Shown here: positions 17,441 to 24,533 of the stretch, piece after piece
Layout of the letters: every line of letters starts with the position of its first letter
How positions within the stretch are numbered: the first letter of the stretch is position 1
Notes under the pieces: model-generated
Told to the model about the DNA's origin: nothing
The model's database searches: none
The model's input: the letters and a program-made list of their open reading frames with translations, nothing else
Translations under genes and position numbers: made by a program
Source: Pseudomonadota bacterium
GTDB lineage: Bacteria; Pseudomonadota; Alphaproteobacteria; Sphingomonadales; Sphingomonadaceae
Assembly (NCBI GenBank): GCA_023400405.1
Contig: JAEXFD010000055.1
Location: forward strand, 1 to 64,000
Length of the DNA: 64,000 nt
Direction: 5' to 3'

Positions 17441-18402
17441 GCCGACCGCCGGAGCTTGAGGAGAAGTGCGAGGAAGAAGGGTGTGCCGATCAGCGCCATC
17501 GCAACGCCCAGTCGGATTTCCGAGGCGCCGGGAGCGAGGCGGACCAAACTGTCGGCGGCGAGGACGAGCGCGGCGCCACCGAGCGCGCTGGGGAGCAGCA
17601 GCGCCGAGGGCCGGGCACCGACGAGCGGGCGGAGCAGGTGCGGGACGATCAGCCCGACGAAGCCCACCACGCCGGTCACCGCGACGCTCGCGCCCACCGC
17701 GAGCCCCGCGCCGAGCACGACCAGCGCCTGGGTGCGGTGGAGCCGGATGCCGAGCGAGCGCGCGGCCTCCTCCCCCAGCGTCAGCGCATCGAGCGCGCGG
17801 CCGGTGAGCAGGAGCAATGCCGATCCGGCGGCGATGCAGGGCACCGCGAGCCAGGCTTCGGCGAAGCTGCGATCGGTGAGCGAGCCCATGATCCAGTCGA
17901 TGATCTCGGCCGTGGCATAGGGATTGGGCGCGATCGAGATCAGGAAGGCAGTGAGCGCGCCAGTGAGGCTGGCGAGCACGGTTCCGGCGAGGATGAAGGT
18001 GACCGCCCCCTCCGCCCGCCAGGCCAGCAGGACGAGCAGGAGCATCGCCCCGGCGGCCGCGACCATCGCACTGCCGAAGATCACCAGCGGCGCGCTCGCG
18101 GCAAGCAGCACGATCGCGGCGACGGCGCCGAGCGCTGCGCTCGAGGCGACGCCGACGACCGAGGGATCGGCGAGCGGATTGCGCAGATAGCCCTGGAGCA
18201 CCGCGCCGGTGAGGCCCAGCGCCGCGCCGATCGCGAGGCCCAGGATCGCGCGCGGCAGGCGCAGCTCGACGACGATCCACCAGCGCGGATCCTGGGTGAA
18301 CCAGGCGGAAAAGGGCACCCAGATTTTTCCGGCGGCGAGCGAGCCGAGGAAGAGGAGGGCGACGAGCAAGGTCAGGGCGAGGAGGAGGGGGATGCGTTTC
18401 AT
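17431..18402 (-). CDS. btuC: FecCD-family permease of the B12 transporter
   Basis: The 323-aa product is highly hydrophobic, with about nine or ten membrane segments, and carries the FecCD-family signatures LRLPRAILGLAIGAALGLTG, GYLRNPLADPSVVG and GVVGFVGLIVPHLLR. It is the channel subunit that passes cobalamin to the cytoplasm. The start at 18402 gives MKRIPLLLALTLL, a normal first membrane segment, and is preceded by an AGGAGGGG-like region within a repeat. It overlaps the ATPase gene by 10 bp and follows the binding-protein gene across a REP element. Confidence 0.91.
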   Translation of the reverse strand: MKRIPLLLALTLLVALLFLGSLAAGKIWVPFSAWFTQDPRWWIVVELRLPRAILGLAIGAALGLTGAVLQGYLRNPLADPSVVGVASSAALGAVAAIVLLAASAPLVIFGSAMVAAAGAMLLLVLLAWRAEGAVTFILAGTVLASLTGALTAFLISIAPNPYATAEIIDWIMGSLTDRSFAEAWLAVPCIAAGSALLLLTGRALDALTLGEEAARSLGIRLHRTQALVVLGAGLAVGASVAVTGVVGFVGLIVPHLLRPLVGARPSALLLPSALGGAALVLAADSLVRLAPGASEIRLGVAMALIGTPFFLALLLKLRRSAWI

Positions 18403-18407
18403 TGGTA

Positions 18408-18533
18408 CACCCTCACCCTTCTCACTCGGCTTCGCCTCGCGGGCCCCTTCCCGCTCCCAAGGGGAGCGGGAGACAATCCCTCTCCCATTGGGAGAGGGAG
18501 GGAGCCGCCGCAGGCGGCGGAAGGGTGAGGGTG
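18408..18533. repeat. Two-module palindromic repeat inside the B12 operon
   Basis: The outer ends CACCCTCACCCTT (18408-18420) and AAGGGTGAGGGTG (18521-18533) are reverse complements. Between them are the same two modules found at 7505-7632 but in reversed order: ACTCGGCTTCGCCTCGCGGG with CCCTTCCCGCTCCC first, then CCTCTCCCATTGGGAGAGGG with GGAGCCGCCGCAGGCGGCGG. This is a second copy of the same dispersed REP-type element, here between btuF and btuC. Confidence 0.82.
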
Positions 18534-18541
18534 ACGCAGGT

Positions 18542-19402
18542 TCACCGCCCCACCCCACGCCGCACCTCGGCGAGGCGCGTCATCGCCCGGGCAATCACCG
18601 GTCCCCCGCAATTGATCAGCTCCCGCGGAAAACGCACCTGCATCACATTGGCATGGGCAAGCGCGCGGCTGCGTAGCTGGGCCGCTCGGCTCGCCGCATC
18701 GCGGCCATCGGTATCCGGCACCAGCATCACCCGCGGGGGATCGACGATCACGCGCTCGGCCGGCAGCGTGCCGGTGAACTGAAGGCCGTAATGCGCGGCC
18801 TGGTTCGAAAAGCCGGCGCGGCGCAGCATCTCGTCGAGCAGATTGCCGGCGCCCGAGGCCATGTTGCCGCCGATCCAGACCAGCGCCGGAATCGGAGAGC
18901 CGGAAAAGCTGGCCGCGGCCACCGCACGCTCGATCCGCCGGTTCATCGCCCTGCCCTGCGCCTCGGCGCCGATCGCGGCGGCAAGCTCGGTCACTTGCGC
19001 CTCGCTCGCAGCGATCGTCACCGGCGAATCGAGATAGAGGGTGCGCAGCCCCGCCCGGGCATAGGCTTCGCGCGTGGAAGGCGCGGTAAAGCTGCTCGCG
19101 ATCACCAGATCGGGCCGCATCGCGACCACTTCCTCCGCCGTGCCGCGGGTGGCGCGGAAGCGGCGGGCGAGATCGAGCGGGATCGAAGTGGCGGCGGGAT
19201 CCTGAGAATAATGGCTGATCGCCGCGATCCGCTGGGGCGGCACCAGCTCGACCAGCATCGCATCGGCGCAAGGGTTGGTCGAGACGATCCCGCCCCCGCC
19301 CCCGCCCCGCGGCGACGGCGCCGCGCAACCCGCCGCCATCAGGCAGGCGAGCAGCGCGGCGCTTTTCGCGTTGGTTCCGTTCAGGGCGAACGGAAGGCGC
19401 AT
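18542..19402 (-). CDS. btuF: Cobalamin-binding lipoprotein of the B12 transporter
   Basis: The 286-aa protein has a lipoprotein signal peptide with lipobox LMAAGC (Cys26), followed by a Gly-rich linker and a class III periplasmic binding domain (STNPCADAMLVELVPPQRIA, then MRPDLVIASSF). Such BtuF/FecB-like proteins capture substrate after its passage through the outer membrane and deliver it to the FecCD permease. Its ATG overlaps the stop of the TonB receptor gene in an ATGA junction (19402), so the two are translated together. B12 is assigned from the operon's riboswitch; the domain alone would not separate it from siderophore binders. Confidence 0.88.
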   Translation of the reverse strand: MRLPFALNGTNAKSAALLACLMAAGCAAPSPRGGGGGGIVSTNPCADAMLVELVPPQRIAAISHYSQDPAATSIPLDLARRFRATRGTAEEVVAMRPDLVIASSFTAPSTREAYARAGLRTLYLDSPVTIAASEAQVTELAAAIGAEAQGRAMNRRIERAVAAASFSGSPIPALVWIGGNMASGAGNLLDEMLRRAGFSNQAAHYGLQFTGTLPAERVIVDPPRVMLVPDTDGRDAASRAAQLRSRALAHANVMQVRFPRELINCGGPVIARAMTRLAEVRRGVGR

Positions 19403-21255
19403 CAGTTGAGCTTCATCCGGACGCCGGCATAGGCGGCGCGGCCATAGGTGCCATAGCCCGAGACGACCTGATACTTCTCGTCCGAGACATTCTCGATCCG
19501 GCCATAGACGGCGAACTTGTCGCCGATCGGCATCTCCGCGCGGATGCTGCCGATCGCGAAGCCGTCGATCCGGCTGGCATTGCCGGCGTCGTTGAAGCTG
19601 TCGCCGATCATCGTCACCGTGCCGCCGATCGAGAGGCCGAAGGGGAATCGATAGTCGGCCGACACGCTCGCCGCATCGCGCGGGCGGCGGGCGAGGTCCT
19701 TACCCTCGAAGCCGGCGGAGCGGTTCTCGGTATCGGTATAGGTGTAATTGGCGGTGACGCTGAACGCGGCGACCGGGCGCAGCGCGAGCTCGAGCTCGAC
19801 GCCCTGGGCGCGGGTGCGGGCGATATTGGCATAGGTGAAGCTCACCATGTCGAAATCGATCTGGTTGCGCGTGTCGCGATGGAACCAGGTTGCCCCGAGC
19901 TTGACCGCGCCGTCCAGCGCCGATTGCTCGACGCCGACGTCCCAGCTCTTCGCGGTCTCGGGATCGAGATCGTCGGTACCGTAGAAGGGCGCGAAGAGCT
20001 GGTAGAGCGTCGGCGCCTTGAAGCCTTCATTATAGCTCGCGCGGACCAGCGTGCTCGGCTGCGGGCGCAGCGCGACGCTGGCGCCCCAGCTGACATGATC
20101 GCCGAACCGGCTATGATCGTCGTCGCGCACGCCGGCGCTGATCGTCACCGGCTCGATCGGCGTGAGGATCGCCTGGCCATAGAAGCTGGTGGTGTCGGCA
20201 CGATACGTCTGCTGCCCGTCATAGAAGCGCAGATTCTCCTGCTCGGCGCCGAAGGTCAGCCGGATCGGCTCGGCGAGCACGGCGTCGCCGCGATATTCGT
20301 AACGCTCGCTGCGGCCGCGATAGAGATAGGCCGGGCCGGTGCCGCCCGCGGCCGGATCGTAATTGTCGCGATTGATGTCGGCGATCGAGAAGCCCAGCCG
20401 GTTCTTCACCGGGCCAACATTCGCGAACAGGCCGGCATAGCCATAGAGCTCCTGTGTCTTGGAATATTCGGCGGTGTCGGCGAAGCTGTAGTTCGGCGCC
20501 GGATAGCCATCGAGATCGACGCGCGAATCGGCATAATAGCCGCGCAGATCGATGCCGAAGCCGGGCGCGAATTCGGCCTTGAGCCGGCCGCTGGCATTGT
20601 ACTGGCGATAGCCGTCCGCCTCGGTGCCGACGGCGGCCTGCGAGACACCATCGGTGCGGAAATAGCCGCCGGTGATCGCGCCCTGGAGGCGATCGTTGCC
20701 CGCCGCGATCGCGGCATTGGCCGAGACCTGATCGGCATAGCCAACTTCGGCGTTGGCGCGCGCCGCGATGCCGTCGACTGGGGCCTGGGTGACGATATTC
20801 ACCACGCCGCCGATCGCCTGGCTGCCCCACACCACCGAATTGGCGCCGCGCAGCACTTCGACACGCTCGATCGAGCCGGCGAGCAAATTGCCGAAATCGA
20901 AGGCGCCGCCCGGCGAGGAGGGATCGTTGGCGCGCACGCCGTCGATCAGCACCAGCGTCTGCGCATCCTCGGCGCCGCGGATGCGCACCGCGGTGAGCGA
21001 GCCGGGACCGCCATTGCGGGTGACGCCGACGCCGGGCGTGGTGGCAAGCAGGTCGCTCAGCGACACGGTCTGGCGCGTCTCGATCGTGGCGCGATCGAGC
21101 ACGGTGACGGCGCGGCCGGTGTGGTCGGCTTGCTGGGGAACGCCGCTCGCGACCACGACGATCTCGTCGTCACCGGCAGTGGAATCCTGCGCATGGGCGG
21201 CGATCGGCGCGAGCAAGGCGGCGCTGGCGAGCAGGAGTGAATGGACAGTCTTCAC
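19402..21255 (-). CDS. btuB: TonB-dependent vitamin B12 receptor
   Basis: The 617-aa protein has a signal peptide (VKTVHSLLLASAALLAPIAAHAQ), a TonB-box-like stretch (DDEIVVVASGV), a plug domain (LLATTPGVGVTRNGGPGSL, VEVLRGANSVVWGSQAIGG) and a 22-strand barrel ending in AAYAGVRMKLN with a terminal hydrophobic pattern. No ATG is available in frame at the right place; GTG at 21255, preceded by ACGAGG, gives a normal signal peptide and a family-typical length. Upstream lies a cobalamin riboswitch, so the gene is expected to be shut down when B12 is abundant. It starts the operon btuB-btuF-btuC-btuD. Confidence 0.93.
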   Translation of the reverse strand: MKTVHSLLLASAALLAPIAAHAQDSTAGDDEIVVVASGVPQQADHTGRAVTVLDRATIETRQTVSLSDLLATTPGVGVTRNGGPGSLTAVRIRGAEDAQTLVLIDGVRANDPSSPGGAFDFGNLLAGSIERVEVLRGANSVVWGSQAIGGVVNIVTQAPVDGIAARANAEVGYADQVSANAAIAAGNDRLQGAITGGYFRTDGVSQAAVGTEADGYRQYNASGRLKAEFAPGFGIDLRGYYADSRVDLDGYPAPNYSFADTAEYSKTQELYGYAGLFANVGPVKNRLGFSIADINRDNYDPAAGGTGPAYLYRGRSERYEYRGDAVLAEPIRLTFGAEQENLRFYDGQQTYRADTTSFYGQAILTPIEPVTISAGVRDDDHSRFGDHVSWGASVALRPQPSTLVRASYNEGFKAPTLYQLFAPFYGTDDLDPETAKSWDVGVEQSALDGAVKLGATWFHRDTRNQIDFDMVSFTYANIARTRAQGVELELALRPVAAFSVTANYTYTDTENRSAGFEGKDLARRPRDAASVSADYRFPFGLSIGGTVTMIGDSFNDAGNASRIDGFAIGSIRAEMPIGDKFAVYGRIENVSDEKYQVVSGYGTYGRAAYAGVRMKLN

Positions 21256-21383
21256 GGCATGACACCTCGTTCTGAGGCCATCCGCCATGGTGATGGCGAG
21301 AGCGGCCCGGGTTCCGGTGTCGCTCACGCGGGGATTTCTCTCCCCGTTCGCCCGGTACACCCCGCCCGCGCAAAGGAATCGAC

Positions 21384-21541
21384 TGCGACAGGCAGGTCTC
21401 CTGGCTCCCGGGTCATCGCCGCCGCGCCGCCTTCCCGGGAAGCCCCAGTGGCATGTGGCACGGCTGCTCGCCGGTAACAGTTGCGGGGGCAGCCTCGGCC
21501 TTGCACCGAGTTCCCTTTTCACCCCCTTGCAGGGGAACCTA
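21384..21541 (-). promoter_or_regulatory. Cobalamin (AdoCbl) riboswitch
   Basis: On the minus strand this leader shows the conserved elements in order: AAAAGGGAACTCGGTGCAAG, GAGGCTGCCCCCGCAACTGT, the linker TTACCGGCGAGCAGCC, the B12-box stretch ATGCCACTGGGGCTTCCCGG, and the closing CGATGACCCGGGAGCCAGGA followed by GACCTGCC. Positions run from about 21541 (5') to 21384 (3'), leaving 128 bases before the btuB start, enough for an expression platform that blocks translation or ends transcription when cobalamin binds. Confidence 0.95.
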
Positions 21542-21662
21542 TCACGCGGCGGCCTCTACGCGGCGGCGCGGTCGTTTCGCAAGTGCGAAAAAGCGCCATT
21601 GTCTCGAGAGTGTAACTTCCGGCTAAGCCGGCATTTACCAGCGAGCCGGTAGCGAGGCGGCG

Positions 21663-22970
21663 ATGTTCCTCGCCGATCACTCGCCCCGTCCCGGCCTCTC
21701 CTGGCTCACCGAGCGCGAGCTCGATCCGCCGTCGCTGACGCCGCAGGATACGATGTGGCGCGCCGCCGAGCTGTTCGGTGCGGATCCCGAATTGCGGCTG
21801 ATCGCGGTGGTCGACGAAGCCGGCCGGCCGCTCGGCGCGGTGTTCGAAAAGGACGTGCGGCGGCTGCTGCTCAATCCCTTCGGCCACGCGCTGCTGCGCA
21901 ATCCCTCTTACGGCAGCGCCGTGGCCCGCCATGTGCGCCCCTGCCCCGCCGGCGAGATGACGGAAGACCTCGGCGCGCTCTTGGCACTCTATCGTAACGC
22001 CGGCGGGGCCGAGGGGATGATCGTCACCCGCGGCGGCCGGCTATACGCCACGGTGAACAATCGCCGGCTCGTGCATCTCGCTGCCGAACGCGAGGTTGCC
22101 GCGGCCAAGGCCCAGGTCGAGCGCGCGGCACGGATCGAGCGGGCCAGCGAACGCTTCGAGGCCGAGGTGGCGGCGCTGTCGCGCGACATGGGAGCGCTTT
22201 CCGGCGAACTCGAGCGCGGCGCGCACGCCACAGCCGATCGCGCGAGCGGGTTGAGCGACCGGGCGATCGGTGTCGCGACCGCCGCAGCGCAGACCCGCGA
22301 CAACATCGCCGAGATCGCTGCGCGTGGACGCGAGCTGGCTGGCGCCCTGTCCGGCATCGTCGACAATAGCGGTGCCGCCCGGCACGCCAGCGCGGCCGTC
22401 TCGGCGCTGGTCGCATCGGGCAGCGCGCGCACGCGCGACCTGCTCCGCTCGGCCCAGTCGATCGATTCGGTGATCGGGCTGATCAGCGACATCGCGCGCC
22501 AGGTGAATCTGCTCGCCCTCAATGCGACGATCGAGGCGGCGCGCGCCGGCGAGGCGGGGCGCGGCTTCACCGTGGTCGCCAACGAAGTGAAACAGCTGTC
22601 GACCCAGACCGGGATCGCCGCCGCCCGGATCACCGCACATGTCGGCGAGATTCGCGAGGGGATCGACGACGTCGCGGCGCGGCATGGCGAAGTCGAGCGG
22701 GCGATCGCCGCAATGGCCGCGCTCGCCGATGCGGTCGAGCGCTCGGTCGCCGCGCAGGAGGTGGCGACGCACCGGATCGCGCTCAACGTGGACGAGGCCG
22801 TCGACGCGACGGAGGCGATCCAGCACGATGTCGAGGCGATCGGCGAAACCTCGCATCACGCCTCGGCAAGCGCGCGGACGGTGCTGGGCGTCGCCTCGCG
22901 GCTGCACCGCGGCGCCGAGGCCTTGTCGCTCCAGGCCAGCGCCTTCCTCGACGCGCTGCGGCAGGCCTGA
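21663..22970 (+). CDS. Soluble methyl-accepting chemoreceptor with N-terminal CBS pair
   Basis: The 435-aa protein has no transmembrane segment or HAMP domain. Residues about 28-138 look like a CBS-domain pair (LIAVVDEAGRPLGAVFEKDV, then a second copy ending at YATVNNRRLV). A coiled coil follows, and then the signalling hairpin with its near-invariant tip at residues 278-315 (ARQVNLLALNATIEAARAGE, GRGFTVVANEVKQLS). CBS pairs bind adenosine nucleotides or other ligands, so it may sense an internal cue. There is no other chemotaxis or flagellar gene in the window. The downstream Lrp-type gene is convergent. Confidence 0.87.
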   Translation: MFLADHSPRPGLSWLTERELDPPSLTPQDTMWRAAELFGADPELRLIAVVDEAGRPLGAVFEKDVRRLLLNPFGHALLRNPSYGSAVARHVRPCPAGEMTEDLGALLALYRNAGGAEGMIVTRGGRLYATVNNRRLVHLAAEREVAAAKAQVERAARIERASERFEAEVAALSRDMGALSGELERGAHATADRASGLSDRAIGVATAAAQTRDNIAEIAARGRELAGALSGIVDNSGAARHASAAVSALVASGSARTRDLLRSAQSIDSVIGLISDIARQVNLLALNATIEAARAGEAGRGFTVVANEVKQLSTQTGIAAARITAHVGEIREGIDDVAARHGEVERAIAAMAALADAVERSVAAQEVATHRIALNVDEAVDATEAIQHDVEAIGETSHHASASARTVLGVASRLHRGAEALSLQASAFLDALRQA

Positions 22971-22995
22971 GCGATCCGCTCCAACCTGCTCAGCG

Positions 22996-23433
22996 CTAGC
23001 GCTGCAGCTTGGTCGCCAGGATCACCGAAGAGGTGGTACGCTCGACTCCGTCGATCGCACCGATCGTGTCGAGCAGGTCGTTGAGCCGGTTGACGTGCGG
23101 CGCCTCGATCATTGCGATCAGGTCGTATTCGCCCGAGATCGCATAGAGCCCGGCGACTTCGGGCATCGTCATCAGCTGTTCCTGCGTCGCCTGGGTCGCC
23201 TTGGGATAGAGCTTGATCATCACATGCGCGCGGATCAGCCGGCGATCGTAATCCTCGCCCAGGCGGACGGTATAGCCGAGGATCGTCCCCTGCCGCTCGA
23301 GCCGCTCGATGCTGGAGTAGATCGTCGTGCGCGAGACGCCGAGCGCCGCAGCGAGCTCGGACACGTTGCGGCGGGCGTCCTCGCGCAGCAGCGCGAGGAG
23401 CGTGGGATCGATTTCCTCCGGCCGCACCGTCAT
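22996..23433 (-). CDS. Lrp/AsnC-family transcriptional regulator
   Basis: The 145-aa product is a canonical Lrp/AsnC protein: an N-terminal helix-turn-helix (LLREDARRNVSELAAALGVS, then RTTIYSSIERLERQG) and a C-terminal RAM ligand-binding domain (AGLYAISGEYDLIAMIEAPH). These regulators sense amino acids or related compounds. Its ATG overlaps the stop of the upstream S51 peptidase gene (ATGA at 23430-23433), so it is co-expressed with that peptidase and probably controls the divergent peptidase/TonB receptor promoters at 24.4-24.5 kb. The amino-acid effector is not known; Asp, Arg or isoaspartyl products would fit the context. Confidence 0.92.
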   Translation of the reverse strand: MTVRPEEIDPTLLALLREDARRNVSELAAALGVSRTTIYSSIERLERQGTILGYTVRLGEDYDRRLIRAHVMIKLYPKATQATQEQLMTMPEVAGLYAISGEYDLIAMIEAPHVNRLNDLLDTIGAIDGVERTTSSVILATKLQR

Positions 23434-24428
23434 CGCGGACCCGGAGCGCCGATCAGGCGCCCGCCGGTGGCATGCGCGGTGCCGCTGAACGCCGGGCCGG
23501 CGATCTTCAGGCTGTTGAGGTCGATCGCGCCGTCGGGGCCGAAGCCGGTGATGCGGATGCCATCCCACTCCAGCGGCTTGCCGGCGCGCAGCCGCGGTAC
23601 GCCGCGCGGCTCGACCAGCCAGGCATGACCGCCCGGCGGCGTGTGCAGCTTCGCGGTGCCGTCGGCCTCGACGCAAAGGGCCGCGCCCTCATCGACGCCA
23701 AGGCCCACCGCGCGCGGATCGCGCTGCCGCGCCTTGGCAACGAAGGCGACGAGCCGGCCGAGCCGGTCGCGGCGCGAGAAATGCGTGTCGGTGACGATAT
23801 GCGCCATGCGCGGCAAATGGAGGAAGCCGGTGACCAGGGTCACGGCCTTGCCGCCCGGATCGGCGAGCGCAGTCGGGCTGTCGATGCTGCCGCCATCCAT
23901 CGCACCATAGGCCGTGCCGCCCAGGATCGCGAGCCCGGCGCTCGTGCCGCCGAGCGGGCGCCCCTTGCGGACATGCGCGTCGAGCGCCGCGGCAACGGGC
24001 GTGCCCTTCCAATAGCGGACGTAATTGGACTGGTCGCCACCGGCGAGAAAGATGCCGTCGGCATGGGCGAGGATGCGCAGCACCTTCGGGTCGCTGGCGG
24101 CGGCGCGCGCGTGGAAGACGATGGTCTGGACCGAGGCGACGCCGCCGATTCGATCGAACATCTCCTCGCCGGCCTCGTTGGCCCCCGACGCGCGCAGCAC
24201 GACGATATGGCCGTGCCCGGCCCGCTCGAAGAACCAGCGAAAGGCGCTGTAGTCCCACTCGCCGCCGCCCACCAGCATCAGTGCGCCGGCGGTGGTGCCG
24301 GGCGTCGGCGCATCGACCTTACCCACCTCGTAATAGTCGTAGGTCGGGCCCGGCCCCGCGATGGCGGCAGGGGCCGCAACCAGGGCGAGCATCGTCGAGA
24401 GCATCCGGAATAGTGTCCTCACCGCCAT
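23430..24428 (-). CDS. Exported S51-family peptidase, cyanophycinase-like
   Basis: The 332-aa product (ATG at 24428) begins with a signal peptide cleaved near AIAGPG. The core matches peptidase family S51: Q133 in LAGGDQSNY, nucleophile S163 in GGTSAGLAIL, H216 in VTDTHFSRRDRLGRL and E247 in GLGVDEGAAL, which correspond to the Ser-His-Glu triad and binding Gln of cyanophycinase. Cyanophycinases cut beta-Asp-Arg polymer; other S51 members cleave alpha-aspartyl dipeptides. An in-frame TTG at 24440 would add four residues only. The gene is co-translated with an Lrp-type regulator and is divergent from a TonB receptor and M20 peptidase, pointing to scavenging of an external Asp-containing peptide. 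Confidence 0.88.
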   Translation of the reverse strand: MAVRTLFRMLSTMLALVAAPAAIAGPGPTYDYYEVGKVDAPTPGTTAGALMLVGGGEWDYSAFRWFFERAGHGHIVVLRASGANEAGEEMFDRIGGVASVQTIVFHARAAASDPKVLRILAHADGIFLAGGDQSNYVRYWKGTPVAAALDAHVRKGRPLGGTSAGLAILGGTAYGAMDGGSIDSPTALADPGGKAVTLVTGFLHLPRMAHIVTDTHFSRRDRLGRLVAFVAKARQRDPRAVGLGVDEGAALCVEADGTAKLHTPPGGHAWLVEPRGVPRLRAGKPLEWDGIRITGFGPDGAIDLNSLKIAGPAFSGTAHATGGRLIGAPGPR

Positions 24429-24439
24429 AGTCCTTTTCA

Positions 24440-24451
24440 AATCGTACGATT
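24440..24451. promoter_or_regulatory. 12-bp perfect palindrome, candidate Lrp-type operator
   Basis: AATCGTACGATT is an exact palindrome 12 bp upstream of the S51 peptidase start, inside the roughly 105-bp AT-rich gap that separates this gene from the divergent TonB receptor gene. AT-rich palindromes in such positions are typical of Lrp/AsnC control, and the regulator is encoded in the same operon. The link is inference. Confidence 0.45.
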
Positions 24452-24533
24452 CTCGATGGCATATTGCATTTTTCTTATTCCATTTTGAACAGGGTCGATA
24501 TCAATATGTCATAGATCGAAAATGGGGGTCGAT

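Noticed and set aside
18542..21255. Siderophore or heme uptake as function of the ABC/TonB operon
   Set aside because: The complete cobalamin riboswitch upstream makes B12 the better assignment.
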